54,749 bases of DNA from DASRDB01 sp035652815 (GTDB lineage Bacteria > Chloroflexota > Ktedonobacteria > Ktedonobacterales > Ktedonobacteraceae), in the NCBI GenBank assembly GCA_035652815.1, contig DASRDB010000013.1, forward strand, positions 1 to 54,749, given 5' to 3'. The translations under genes and the position numbers were made by a program. Within the stretch, counting starts at the first letter, position 1. The number at the start of each line of letters is the position of its first letter. A model generated the notes under the pieces. It did no database searches and was not told where the DNA came from. It saw nothing but the letters and a program-made list of their open reading frames with translations. Positions 25,394-32,604 of this stretch are shown piece after piece.

Positions 25394-26389
25394 ATGCCAA
25401 ACACATGGCGCGAATTGCTTGGTGAAATTATTAAAGACCCGGGAGAGCGTGCGCGGCTGGCTGAAGCGCTGGATATAAACCCTGTGACCATCAATCGCTG
25501 GGTACAGGGCAACTTCAGACCTCGTCCAAAGCACCTGTATGCGCTGGTGGAAGCGCTTCCTGATTATCGACAAGAGTTCATGACATTAATCGCCCAGGAA
25601 TTTGGTAGAACGTTTCTCGACTTTTTTAACGAGCAGGTGAGTGATATCGAAGCGGAGATTCCATCGAACTTTTATAGTCGAATTTTTAGCGCCTACACAG
25701 CTACTCCTCGCTCACTGCGTTCAATAACCATACTTACCTTGATATTGCAGCAGATGCTCAGCCATCTTGATCCGAGCAGAAAAGGTATGGCGATTACCGT
25801 TGTGCGCTGTGTTAAGCCCGTACCTGGGCGCAAGGTGCGTACCTTACATGAGGTTTTGGGGCGCGGCAATCCTCCCTGGCCCAGTCATATCGAAAGCCAG
25901 CCTTTGCTACTCGGCGCGATTTCGCTGGTTGGCTCGGCGGTAAGTTCGCTTCGCCTGGTAGCGAACCAGAATCTCAAAGAGGATAATTCTTTCCATCCCT
26001 CTTTGCGGATGCCAGGAGAGATGAGTGGAGTTGCCTGCCCATTCGTGAAAGAAAATTGTGTAGCCGGAGCAGTGCTGGTTGTCAGCACTCAGCCTGATTA
26101 TTTCCCACCCCCTGTTCAAGAAATTGTGCAAAATTACGCAAACGCTATGACGCTGGCCTTTGAGGCGGATGAATTTTATCCTCAGGCAAATATTGAACTT
26201 GCTCTATTGCCGCCGCCCCAGGTACAGGCTGTTTTTTTCGCCGATTTCCAAAAGCACGTGCGCAAAATTTTGTCCGATGCTATGTCCGATGGTTATGCTC
26301 TGACCCGCGATCAGGCCGAGGAACTGGTCTGGCACGAACTTGAGGATGCCCTGATCGCTGAGAATATTCGCCTGCTGGCGCAACAGTGA
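25394..26389 (+). CDS. XRE-like HTH regulator with a sensor (GAF-like) domain
   Basis: A 331-residue regulator. The first 65 residues form an HTH (ERARLAEALDINPVTINRWV followed by RPKHLYALVEALPDYR). A linker follows, then a region (about 100-270) with a GAF-like pattern: strand-rich MAITVVRCVKPVPGRKVRTL, LGAISLVGSAVSSLRLVANQ and VACPFVKENCVAGAVLVVST, the latter usual for GAF cores. The end is helical (LSDAMSDGYALTRDQAEELVW). It could sense a small ligand and bind DNA, possibly the palindrome at 25292-25311, but ligand and targets are unknown. The ATG lies in CGGGATGTAGAACTATG with weak ribosome-site character. It precedes the methyltransferase gene by 12 bases. Confidence 0.75.
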   Translation: MPNTWRELLGEIIKDPGERARLAEALDINPVTINRWVQGNFRPRPKHLYALVEALPDYRQEFMTLIAQEFGRTFLDFFNEQVSDIEAEIPSNFYSRIFSAYTATPRSLRSITILTLILQQMLSHLDPSRKGMAITVVRCVKPVPGRKVRTLHEVLGRGNPPWPSHIESQPLLLGAISLVGSAVSSLRLVANQNLKEDNSFHPSLRMPGEMSGVACPFVKENCVAGAVLVVSTQPDYFPPPVQEIVQNYANAMTLAFEADEFYPQANIELALLPPPQVQAVFFADFQKHVRKILSDAMSDGYALTRDQAEELVWHELEDALIAENIRLLAQQ

Positions 26390-26401
26390 TATACTCCTGA
26401 T

Positions 26402-27406
26402 ATGAAACTTGCGCTTAAGATTACACCGCAACGCAGCACTCAGTATGCCAACATGACCGAGAGACTGGCGATCCCTGAGTTGCTTGCCAGTCCGCTTGGT
26501 CCCACTATTCAGCGCGTTGAACAGGTCAAACTGGCCGGGCAGGCATATGTGCTGGTCGAACTGGCTGATACGCTTCCGGCTTGCTGGCTCGAAATTCTGG
26601 CGCGGCTGGGAGCGACCAGCGAAGCATACGAGTATTTTGAACACCTGGGAAATATGCCCGGCCCCTTTTTGCGCCCGTTGGAGCGCCCATTTACGCCATT
26701 CGTGCCTCTCGAAATGTCGGAGACGCGCCGTTACAAGGGCAAGACCAATGAATTGTTCACCCATGTGCTGCTCAATGTCGCGATTTTCGCGGGAGCCTAT
26801 AGCGAACAGTTTACAGGTCGCCTGCGCGTGCTTGATCCTCTTGCTGGCGGGGGAACAACCCTCTTTCTCGCGCTTGCCTGCGGCTATGATGCGTTTGGCA
26901 TCGAGCATGAGCGACAGGACGTCGAGACCACCGAGGTGTTTATCCGGCAATATTTCAACAGCGAGCATATCCCTTACAAAGAGGTTGACGAACGCGGTCG
27001 GCGCGCCGGTCGGCGTTACCAGTTCGAGGTTGGTCCGAAAAAAGATACGCGCTGGCTGGTGCTGGTGCATGGAGATACCGTTCAGGCGCAACAACACCTG
27101 CAAGAGGTTCCCGGCGGCCCGCGCATGCATGCGATTGTGGCCGATCTGCCCTATGGCATTCAACATTTTGGCGAGATAGAAGGTCTGCTTACCAGTGCGC
27201 TTCCGGCCTGGAAACGCCTGCTGCTGCCGGGTGGCACGATTGCCCTCGCCTGGAATGCGACCCGTATCGAGCGGGACGAGATGGTCGCCTTTTTCTCGCG
27301 TCAGGCCGACTTACACGTCCGAAACGAGCCGCCCTATACAGAATTTTCGCACGCTGTTGACCGTGTCATCAAGCGGCGTGACATTCTGATAGCTGTCAAA
27401 GATTAA
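26402..27406 (+). CDS. Putative SAM-dependent RNA/DNA methyltransferase
   Basis: A 334-residue Rossmann methyltransferase. The SAM loop is seen in RVLDPLAGGGTTLFLALACG (near 142-160) and an acidic strand end in YDAFGIEHERQDVETT. The catalytic motif reads VADLPYGIQHF (near 244), a DPPY/NLPYG-type motif of N-methyltransferases. The N-terminal 100 residues (KLALKITPQRSTQYANM) resemble the substrate-binding end of UPF0020/TRM11-like RNA methyltransferases, but no THUMP domain is clear. The target (tRNA, rRNA or other) is not determined. It starts 12 bases after the sensor gene and its stop overlaps the stop of the convergent lipoprotein gene by four bases. Confidence 0.75.
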   Translation: MKLALKITPQRSTQYANMTERLAIPELLASPLGPTIQRVEQVKLAGQAYVLVELADTLPACWLEILARLGATSEAYEYFEHLGNMPGPFLRPLERPFTPFVPLEMSETRRYKGKTNELFTHVLLNVAIFAGAYSEQFTGRLRVLDPLAGGGTTLFLALACGYDAFGIEHERQDVETTEVFIRQYFNSEHIPYKEVDERGRRAGRRYQFEVGPKKDTRWLVLVHGDTVQAQQHLQEVPGGPRMHAIVADLPYGIQHFGEIEGLLTSALPAWKRLLLPGGTIALAWNATRIERDEMVAFFSRQADLHVRNEPPYTEFSHAVDRVIKRRDILIAVKD

Positions 27407-28590
27407 TGTAGGAGTTCCTTGACCATCACCACCGACGAATACAAGCTTCCTCCCGCGTTATTGGTCGCGTACAGGGCTATAATGCCGTCTTGCAGGCCAG
27501 TTTTGAAGGTGGATGTGTAGCTGACGCTTGTCGAGAAGCTGGTTGCGCCATTGCCTGCCGCTCCCGTCGCGCTGGCGTGGCCGATATCGCTGAGTGTGTG
27601 ATCCAGGACGATAATTCTGCCGATTTTACCCTCGAAGGCGTTGCCTGTCCCGCTAACCGTTACCGGGCTGCTGAGGATATCGCGACTTTTGGGCGTGTCG
27701 ATTGATAAACCATTGGCTGTTACAGTTACGATTTCCCAGATACCGCCGTTGGTATTGCCTTCAAGGCGCTGCATCGTAAGCTGAATTGTTCCCCCGCCCG
27801 CATCGTTGTTTTTGACGCTGACGACCGCGCTGCCATCACCTTTCCCTCCGCCGCTGACCACCGTTGTTGTCACATTGCTCGACCACTTGAGCAGGTGCGG
27901 GTCAGTGACGAAGTGCGTCGCCACACCGGCGGGATCAAGCTTCCAGCCATTCTGCCCCTGGTTGACCTGCGCCTGATCCTGCTCGGCCTGATAGCGTGTC
28001 AGGTCGGGAAAGAAAGCGGGAAATGAAACGGGCGCAAAGCTACCTGTATTAAATTCGCGGAAGAGATCGGGCACCTGCGCCGCGTTGCTCTTACCTCTAT
28101 TGATGCTGGATGCCTGATCGACCTCAGCGGTAATAAGCGTATTGTACAGGCTGATTTTCGCGTCACCCTTGTACAGGCTTTGTAACTTGAAGAGTTGAGT
28201 GGGATTGGGACTCTCGATGTTATCGTAGACGTACACGTCGAGCAGCGCGCCCGTACCCTGATAGCGCACCGTCACCAGCGCCTGCAAGGTGGGTTTCCCC
28301 GTCAGATAGCCACAGGCCACTTTTTCGACCTTAGAGACATTGACCTGGGTAGGAATAATGGGGTCCCAGTGGGCCGGGTCTTGTACCAATGCCGGGCAGG
28401 GCTGCGGCCCTAGCTTGACGCCAGGAGCGGTGCCTGGCATAGTTGGTTGCGCAGAACCGGCGGTGTTTTTCGGCGTGGGCGTTGCCGTACTGGTATTTCC
28501 GCCACTGCATGACGCGCAAAATAGAAATAACGCCAGCAGGAAGATGCTAGCCCGCAGGCGTCGAGAATGCAGAATAGGTGCGCCAGTCAT
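27403..28590 (-). CDS. Lipoprotein with Gmad2 immunoglobulin-like domain
   Basis: A 395-residue secreted lipoprotein. The basic N-terminus (HSRRLRASIFLLALFLFCAS) is a signal peptide ending in a lipobox FCASC with the modified Cys at 28. A threonine/proline-rich linker (TSTATPTPKNTAGSAQP) follows. The middle (about 60-290) is a beta-rich domain I do not recognise. The last 100 residues match the Gmad2 domain (PF10648): IDTPKSRDILSSPVTVSGTG, NAFEGKIG and a beta-rich end. Gmad2 domains are common in spore-related and cell-surface proteins of Firmicutes and Chloroflexota. It lies convergent with the methyltransferase and upstream of secG on the same strand. Confidence 0.82.
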   Translation of the reverse strand: MTGAPILHSRRLRASIFLLALFLFCASCSGGNTSTATPTPKNTAGSAQPTMPGTAPGVKLGPQPCPALVQDPAHWDPIIPTQVNVSKVEKVACGYLTGKPTLQALVTVRYQGTGALLDVYVYDNIESPNPTQLFKLQSLYKGDAKISLYNTLITAEVDQASSINRGKSNAAQVPDLFREFNTGSFAPVSFPAFFPDLTRYQAEQDQAQVNQGQNGWKLDPAGVATHFVTDPHLLKWSSNVTTTVVSGGGKGDGSAVVSVKNNDAGGGTIQLTMQRLEGNTNGGIWEIVTVTANGLSIDTPKSRDILSSPVTVSGTGNAFEGKIGRIIVLDHTLSDIGHASATGAAGNGATSFSTSVSYTSTFKTGLQDGIIALYATNNAGGSLYSSVVMVKELLH

Positions 28591-28700
28591 GTGCGAATGT
28601 TCCCTCGAATAGCCAACCTTCGCTATCTGACACGGATAATTTCCGGGCTGGCGTGGACGCGCAACCAGTGAGCTGTCTCCGGCTCGGTTCCCTTCAGATA

Positions 28701-28931
28701 TTAATGGATGAGCGTGCTGAGCAAAGACACAGCGGAGAAGAGTATCACAAAGACAATCGTGATGTTGAAAATCAGCTTTTCAACGCCGCGCCGCGTCTTG
28801 AATACCGCGCCTGAGCTGCTGCCGAAGGCGCTGCCCAGCCCTGCGCCGCGTACCTGGAGCAGGATAAAAATGATTACCGCGATGCTCAGAATAATCTGCA
28901 CAACACGAATCGCGGGAAGCCATTGAGTCAA
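28701..28931 (-). CDS. secG: Protein translocase subunit SecG
   Basis: A 76-residue SecG, the small membrane subunit of the SecYEG channel. It shows two membrane helices: VVQIILSIAVIIFILLQV and NITIVFVILFSAVSLLSTLI, with the loop GAGLGSAFGSSSGAVFKTRRG typical of the family. The usual length is 70-110. The start ATG follows AGGACTAAATTGACTCAATGG in weak context. It sits downstream of a terminator (28974-29001) and before the lipoprotein gene on the same strand. Confidence 0.93.
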   Translation of the reverse strand: MTQWLPAIRVVQIILSIAVIIFILLQVRGAGLGSAFGSSSGAVFKTRRGVEKLIFNITIVFVILFSAVSLLSTLIH

Positions 28932-28947
28932 TTTAGTCCTCCATATA

Positions 28948-28969
28948 TTTCAGGCGCTTGAGCCTGAAA
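28948..28969 (-). promoter_or_regulatory. Hairpin in the secG leader
   Basis: Stem TTTCAGGC (28948-28955) with GCCTGAAA (28962-28969), loop GCTTGA. It lies 17 bases upstream of secG on its strand, directly after the terminator hairpin. Confidence 0.4.
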
Positions 28970-28973
28970 AAGA

Positions 28974-29001
28974 ATAATCGCTCTTTACAGTGAGCGATTA
29001 T
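28974..29001 (-). terminator. Terminator after the HNH-hydrolase gene
   Basis: Stem ATAATCGCTC with GAGCGATTAT, 10 perfect base pairs, loop of 8; on the minus strand the stem is followed by TTATTCTTTTTC. Confidence 0.75.
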
Positions 29002-29029
29002 ACCATATCTCTTTGTTTCCGTCGAGACA

Positions 29030-29587
29030 TTATAACGCTTGAGCCGCTACTTTCATCTCTCGCTTCACCCGGTGCGCCTGTTCGTGGCACGCCGGACACA
29101 ACACTACATAGTTATACGGCGCGTAGCGTTCAAGATAGTTGCGTGAGAAATGGACAGTATGAAGCTGTAAAGCGTCTTCCTTTTTGCCGCATTGCGGGCA
29201 AATATGCCCTACCTGCTCGCTCAGCGAGCGTTTCAGGTGCCGCATCTGCGTGATGTGAATGGCGTCCAGGCTGACATGAAAGAGCAGCCCGGCCAGAATT
29301 AACAACAAGACGCGCGAGCGCAGGCGAATCCCCAGGAACAACAAAAGTCCCAGTACCCAGGGCTGATGAAACAACTTTTGGTGTGGAACCTGTGGGGGGT
29401 CTGCCTGTCCAAAATAACGCACTGCCGCACGCAAACTGAGCGTGCGATGCGTCACCGCGTGCCAGAGGTAATGGTCTACATCGATTAGCACGCTTGAAAG
29501 GAGTGGAATCCAGGTATCTTTCTTTAACCAGGGCAGCGCAATGACCGCCGCCGTCGAAGACAATTTGATGTGATCCTGTATGCGCAT
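29030..29587 (-). CDS. Membrane metal-dependent hydrolase-like protein with C-terminal HNH-type zinc module
   Basis: A 185-residue fusion. The first 120 residues resemble the membrane-bound metal-dependent hydrolase family (DUF457-like): HIKLSSTAAVIALPWLKKDT, SSVLIDVDHYLWH with acidic and His residues, and two to three membrane segments (WVLGLLLFLGIRL, RVLLLILAGLLFHVSLDAIH). The last 50 residues carry CPQCGKKEDALQLHTVHFS and VVLCPACHEQAH, an HNH-like zinc module with four cysteines and paired His. The combination is odd: one part is membrane-bound, the other is a DNA- or RNA-type nuclease module. Activity is not shown. The ATG has a modest GGAAG context. Confidence 0.7.
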   Translation of the reverse strand: MRIQDHIKLSSTAAVIALPWLKKDTWIPLLSSVLIDVDHYLWHAVTHRTLSLRAAVRYFGQADPPQVPHQKLFHQPWVLGLLLFLGIRLRSRVLLLILAGLLFHVSLDAIHITQMRHLKRSLSEQVGHICPQCGKKEDALQLHTVHFSRNYLERYAPYNYVVLCPACHEQAHRVKREMKVAAQAL

Positions 29588-30168
29588 AAAAACCCTTCTA
29601 CCTTCAGGAAATTAGCACCATACCACGTTCTTTTTTAGTAGTAGAAAGTAGGCTGTCATGCTGAGCGCAGCGAAGCATCCGAGGTTGGCCTCATGCAGAT
29701 GCTTCGCTGCGCTCAGCATGACAGTCAGGATAGCTTCACCAGGTTTGACAGACGACTGTGGTATGTTGCCGAAAGTATAAAGTGTCGGGGAACGGCGGTC
29801 AAGTATGACAAACAGGCTATCAGTATTTCACAACTTTATTCTTGTATTCACAACCACTTCTTAACCCAATGTTCATGTTGACCATAACATCTCAATGGTA
29901 TTCTTCTCCTACCAACTTAGCTATCCATGAACGAGCAAGTTATATTTGCTCATGTATATACGTCAAATTGAATATCACCGATACCAATGGTCGCATTTCT
30001 TGATACTCTGGAAGCTTGTAGGGGGATAGCGAAAGAACTACAATTTCAGCAAGAAAGTAAAGACCAGCAGCAGCAAAGAAAAGCTGATTAAAAAATATAA
30101 AATTCATTCGGGGCGATAGATTACTATCCCCACTTATGATATTTCCATCTCGAAAAGGAGATGCCCGC
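29588..30168. other. Divergent intergenic region
   Basis: A 580-base gap between divergent genes. It contains one dispersed inverted repeat (29653-29724). A minus-strand frame at 29940-30170 is not convincing. Nothing else is recognised. Confidence 0.4.
29653..29724. repeat. CTGAGCGCAGCG dispersed inverted repeat, copy R1
   Basis: 27-base arms at 29653-29679 and 29698-29724, perfectly complementary. The arm core reads ATGCTGAGCGCAGCGAAGCAT, with inner ATGCT/AGCAT instead of the ATCCT/AGGAT of the other copies. Confidence 0.9.
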
Positions 30169-31560
30169 ATGGCAACAGATATGGCAAATGATCTACAGGT
30201 AAGTACTGCTAGCGTCCACGAAGAGCAGGGGGGAGATAGGATTGGATGCAGTATAGGTATTATGGCCTATAATGAAGAAGCCAATATAGCTCGCACCATT
30301 CACGCTGTTCTTGCACAAAATGGTCCTTCCATTTACATTAACGAGGTGATCGTTGTTGCCAGCGGCTGCACAGACCGCACCGTTCCTATCGTTTCAGAAC
30401 TGGCATTGCAAGAGCCTCGGGTGCGCCTGTTTGTTCAGGAAAAGCGCGAGGGAAAAGCCTCGGCCATCAACCTGTTCCTTAAGCAGGCCGTTAGCCCGGT
30501 GGTGGTACTGATCGGCGCTGATGTGATCCCCGAGGAAGCGGCGATTGAAAACCTGTGCGCGCCTTTCAAGGATGTGAGTATCGGTATGGTAGGTGGTCGC
30601 CCGGTTCCGGTCAACGACCCCAATACTTTCATGGGCCATGCCGTTCACCTGCTCTGGCGTCTGCATGACCGCGTTGCCCGTATTCATCCCAAACTGGGTG
30701 AAGTGATTGCCTTCCGCAACGTGATCTCCGGTATTCCAACCGATAGCGCGGTAGACGAAATCTCGATCCAGGCCCTGATTTCCCAGCTTGGCTACAAGTT
30801 GATCTACCGGCCTGATTGCGTCGTCTATAACAAAGGGCCGGTAACAGTTCGCGACTTCCTGAAGCAGCGCCGCAGAATTTACGCTGGCCACCTCAAGGTC
30901 TTGAAACAGCAGAACTATGAGGCTTCGACCATGAAGGTCAGCCCCATCTTCCGCCAGTTGATTGCCTGCCGCCATTTCGCGTTGAGTACGCCCAGGCAGG
31001 CGATGTGGACGTTTGGCGCGATGACCCTTGAAGGTTATGCTCGTGTGCAGGGCTACATGGACTACCGTCGCAAGCGCGAGCATCACATCTGGCAGGCTGT
31101 CGCCTCGACCAAAGACCTCGAAGAGGGCCAGCGCAAGATGCGCCGCATCTGCAACGCGCAGAGCGTCATCGTCTTCCGCCTCATCCTCGAAGGCGCGAAA
31201 AACAACGACGTGCAGCGCGAGCGCGAAGACCGCGAGGCCACCGAGGCCGCCCGCAAGCTGCTGCCCTACCTCAAGACGCGCATTCGCAAAGAAGACAAGC
31301 TCTCGATCAATGGCCCCGGTATCATGACCGCCGTGATTCGCGCCGAGCAACACGGAGCGCACCTCGTCGCCGAGCGCATCAAAGCCGCCGTCGCGTCCAC
31401 AACGGTGCGCGTGGGCACTCGCGGGCGCGAAGTCAAGGTCAGCGTGGCCTATAGCTCTCTCACCTTTGCCTCAAAGGCTTCCAACGGTAGCATGACCGTG
31501 AGCGGTCCCTTGATTGACGAGGCCATGCTTGCGGCGCTGGCGGCTAACCCGCATGAATAA
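30169..31560 (+). CDS. Family 2 glycosyltransferase with degenerate GGDEF-like C-terminus
   Basis: A 463-residue protein. The N-terminal GT2 domain (about 20-270) has CSIGIMAYNEEANIARTIHA, VASGCTDRTVPIV, REGKASAINLFLKQA, the LIGADVIPEEAAIENL metal-binding region and a QRRRIYAGHLKVLKQQ (QRRR) motif, as in polysaccharide synthases. The C-terminal 140 residues (from about 315) look like a degenerate GGDEF domain: SVIVFRLILEGAKNND, LLPYLKTRIRKEDKLSI, GPGIMTAV in place of GGDEF, HLVAERIKAAVAS and VKVSVAYSSL. It could be a regulatory domain that responds to nucleotide, but the active site is lost. ATG 30169 follows AAAAGGAG; the gene stands alone. Confidence 0.8.
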   Translation: MATDMANDLQVSTASVHEEQGGDRIGCSIGIMAYNEEANIARTIHAVLAQNGPSIYINEVIVVASGCTDRTVPIVSELALQEPRVRLFVQEKREGKASAINLFLKQAVSPVVVLIGADVIPEEAAIENLCAPFKDVSIGMVGGRPVPVNDPNTFMGHAVHLLWRLHDRVARIHPKLGEVIAFRNVISGIPTDSAVDEISIQALISQLGYKLIYRPDCVVYNKGPVTVRDFLKQRRRIYAGHLKVLKQQNYEASTMKVSPIFRQLIACRHFALSTPRQAMWTFGAMTLEGYARVQGYMDYRRKREHHIWQAVASTKDLEEGQRKMRRICNAQSVIVFRLILEGAKNNDVQREREDREATEAARKLLPYLKTRIRKEDKLSINGPGIMTAVIRAEQHGAHLVAERIKAAVASTTVRVGTRGREVKVSVAYSSLTFASKASNGSMTVSGPLIDEAMLAALAANPHE

Positions 31561-31640
31561 GAAGCATCTGCTTGTAGCGATATGATGAGGAACGTTTACG
31601 ACCACTACTGGAAAAGGGTTTGTTTACGTCATTTCTCCAC

Positions 31641-31732
31641 CATGTCATCCTGAGCGCAGCGAAGGATCTCTGGCCCGGACGCACGATTCTGCATCGGCAA
31701 CGGAGATCCTTCACTGCGCTCAGGATGACATG
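31641..31732. repeat. CTGAGCGCAGCG dispersed inverted repeat, copy R2
   Basis: Arms at 31641-31670 and 31703-31732, complementary except one position (CAGCG against CACTG side). Core ATCCTGAGCGCAGCGAAGGAT, 81 bases after the GT2 stop. Confidence 0.9.
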
Positions 31733-31851
31733 ATCGTGTCTCTATGGGAACCCCGATTATTTAGTAAGAATTCATGTGCTTGCCTGGTCCCAAAAATCAA
31801 TACTGCCAGGTTTTTTGTGGAATAAACCAGGCATACTTTTGGGTTGTACTC

Positions 31852-31880
31852 TTGTAGAACACATATCCTTATGGTACAAT
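31852..31880 (+). promoter_or_regulatory. Promoter of the MBL-pyrG unit
   Basis: TTGTAG (31852-31857) and TACAAT (31875-31880) with a 17-base spacer. It points to the MBL-fold gene 66 bases downstream. Confidence 0.6.
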
Positions 31881-31886
31881 AACTGT

Positions 31887-31913
31887 CGGGCGAGGACAGC
31901 AGGTCCCCGCCCG
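31887..31913 (+). promoter_or_regulatory. Leader hairpin of the MBL-pyrG unit
   Basis: Stem CGGGCG, one-by-one mismatch, GGAC paired with GTCC and CGCCCG, starting about seven bases after the -10 box. No U-run follows, so it is a leader hairpin and not a plain terminator; transcript stability or pyrimidine-linked control are possible. Confidence 0.4.
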
Positions 31914-31945
31914 TACTTATTGAGAAAAGCGATTTCTGTATACAA

Positions 31946-32596
31946 ATGGAAATATCATGGTTGGGCCACGCATGTTTCTTACTGCGTGGCAAAAGCGCAA
32001 GCCTGATTACTGATCCCTTTTCTCCTCAGCTAGACCCGCAAGGGGAACCGCTTAAGCTGGGCAAGGTCTCTGCCCCTATCGTCACCATCAGTCATAACCA
32101 TGCCGGGCATAACTATGCCGAGGGCGTGAATGGGAAACCTCGTGTGGTGCGCGGGCCGGGCGAGTACGAGATCAGTGATGTCTTAATTACCGGCGTCGCG
32201 TCCTATCACGACAATAAACGCGGCGCGGAACTCGGGCGAAATACGATTTACGTTATTCACATGGATGACCTTGTTATCTGCCATCTGGGCGACCTGGGCC
32301 ACGCGCTGCAAGAAGAACAGTTGGAAGAGGTCGCTGACGCGGATGTGCTGCTGATTCCTATCGGCGGGCAGCATACCCTTAACGCAGCGCAGGCGGCGGA
32401 AGTTATCAGCCAGGTCGAACCCCGTATCGTGATCCCTATGCATTATCGCCCCTCGACGGGCGAAACTCCTGGTCCACTGGCTACCTTTTGCCGTGAGATG
32501 GGCATTGAGACGATACAACCACAGCCAAAACTGGTCATCTCTCGTAGTTCTTTACCTGCAGAAACGCAGGTGATTATTCTCTCGTATCGCGGCTAG
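31946..32596 (+). CDS. MBL-fold metallohydrolase-like protein
   Basis: A 216-residue protein of the UPF0173/beta-lactamase fold type: MEISWLGHACFLLRGKSASL, ITDPFSP, the zinc motif as SHNHAGHNY and GDLGHALQEEQL further on, ending VIPMHYRPSTGE. In most relatives the motif is HxHxDH; here the Asp is Gly (HNHAGH), so the second zinc site may be lost and activity is uncertain. It is the first gene of a unit with pyrG and an MgtE_N/CBS protein (eight-base gap to pyrG). No clear Shine-Dalgarno site precedes ATG 31946, so translation may depend on the leader. Confidence 0.8.
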   Translation: MEISWLGHACFLLRGKSASLITDPFSPQLDPQGEPLKLGKVSAPIVTISHNHAGHNYAEGVNGKPRVVRGPGEYEISDVLITGVASYHDNKRGAELGRNTIYVIHMDDLVICHLGDLGHALQEEQLEEVADADVLLIPIGGQHTLNAAQAAEVISQVEPRIVIPMHYRPSTGETPGPLATFCREMGIETIQPQPKLVISRSSLPAETQVIILSYRG

Positions 32597-32604
32597 GAGG
32601 TCCT

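Larger units (their letters stand above)
31561..31945. other. Intergenic region with repeat and promoter
   Basis: A 385-base gap with the repeat copy R2 (31641-31732), a promoter (31852-31880) and a leader hairpin (31887-31913) before the MBL-pyrG unit. Confidence 0.6.

Noticed and set aside
26204..27166. Long minus-strand frame antisense to the methyltransferase
   Set aside because: Overlaps the methyltransferase and the sensor gene, both with recognisable domains.
29940..30170. 76-residue minus-strand frame upstream of the glycosyltransferase
   Set aside because: It covers the leader and ribosome site of the GT2 gene, has no own ribosome site, and no family is recognised.
30394..31362. 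Long minus-strand frame antisense to the glycosyltransferase
   Set aside because: Shadow frame; the plus strand has GT2 motifs throughout.
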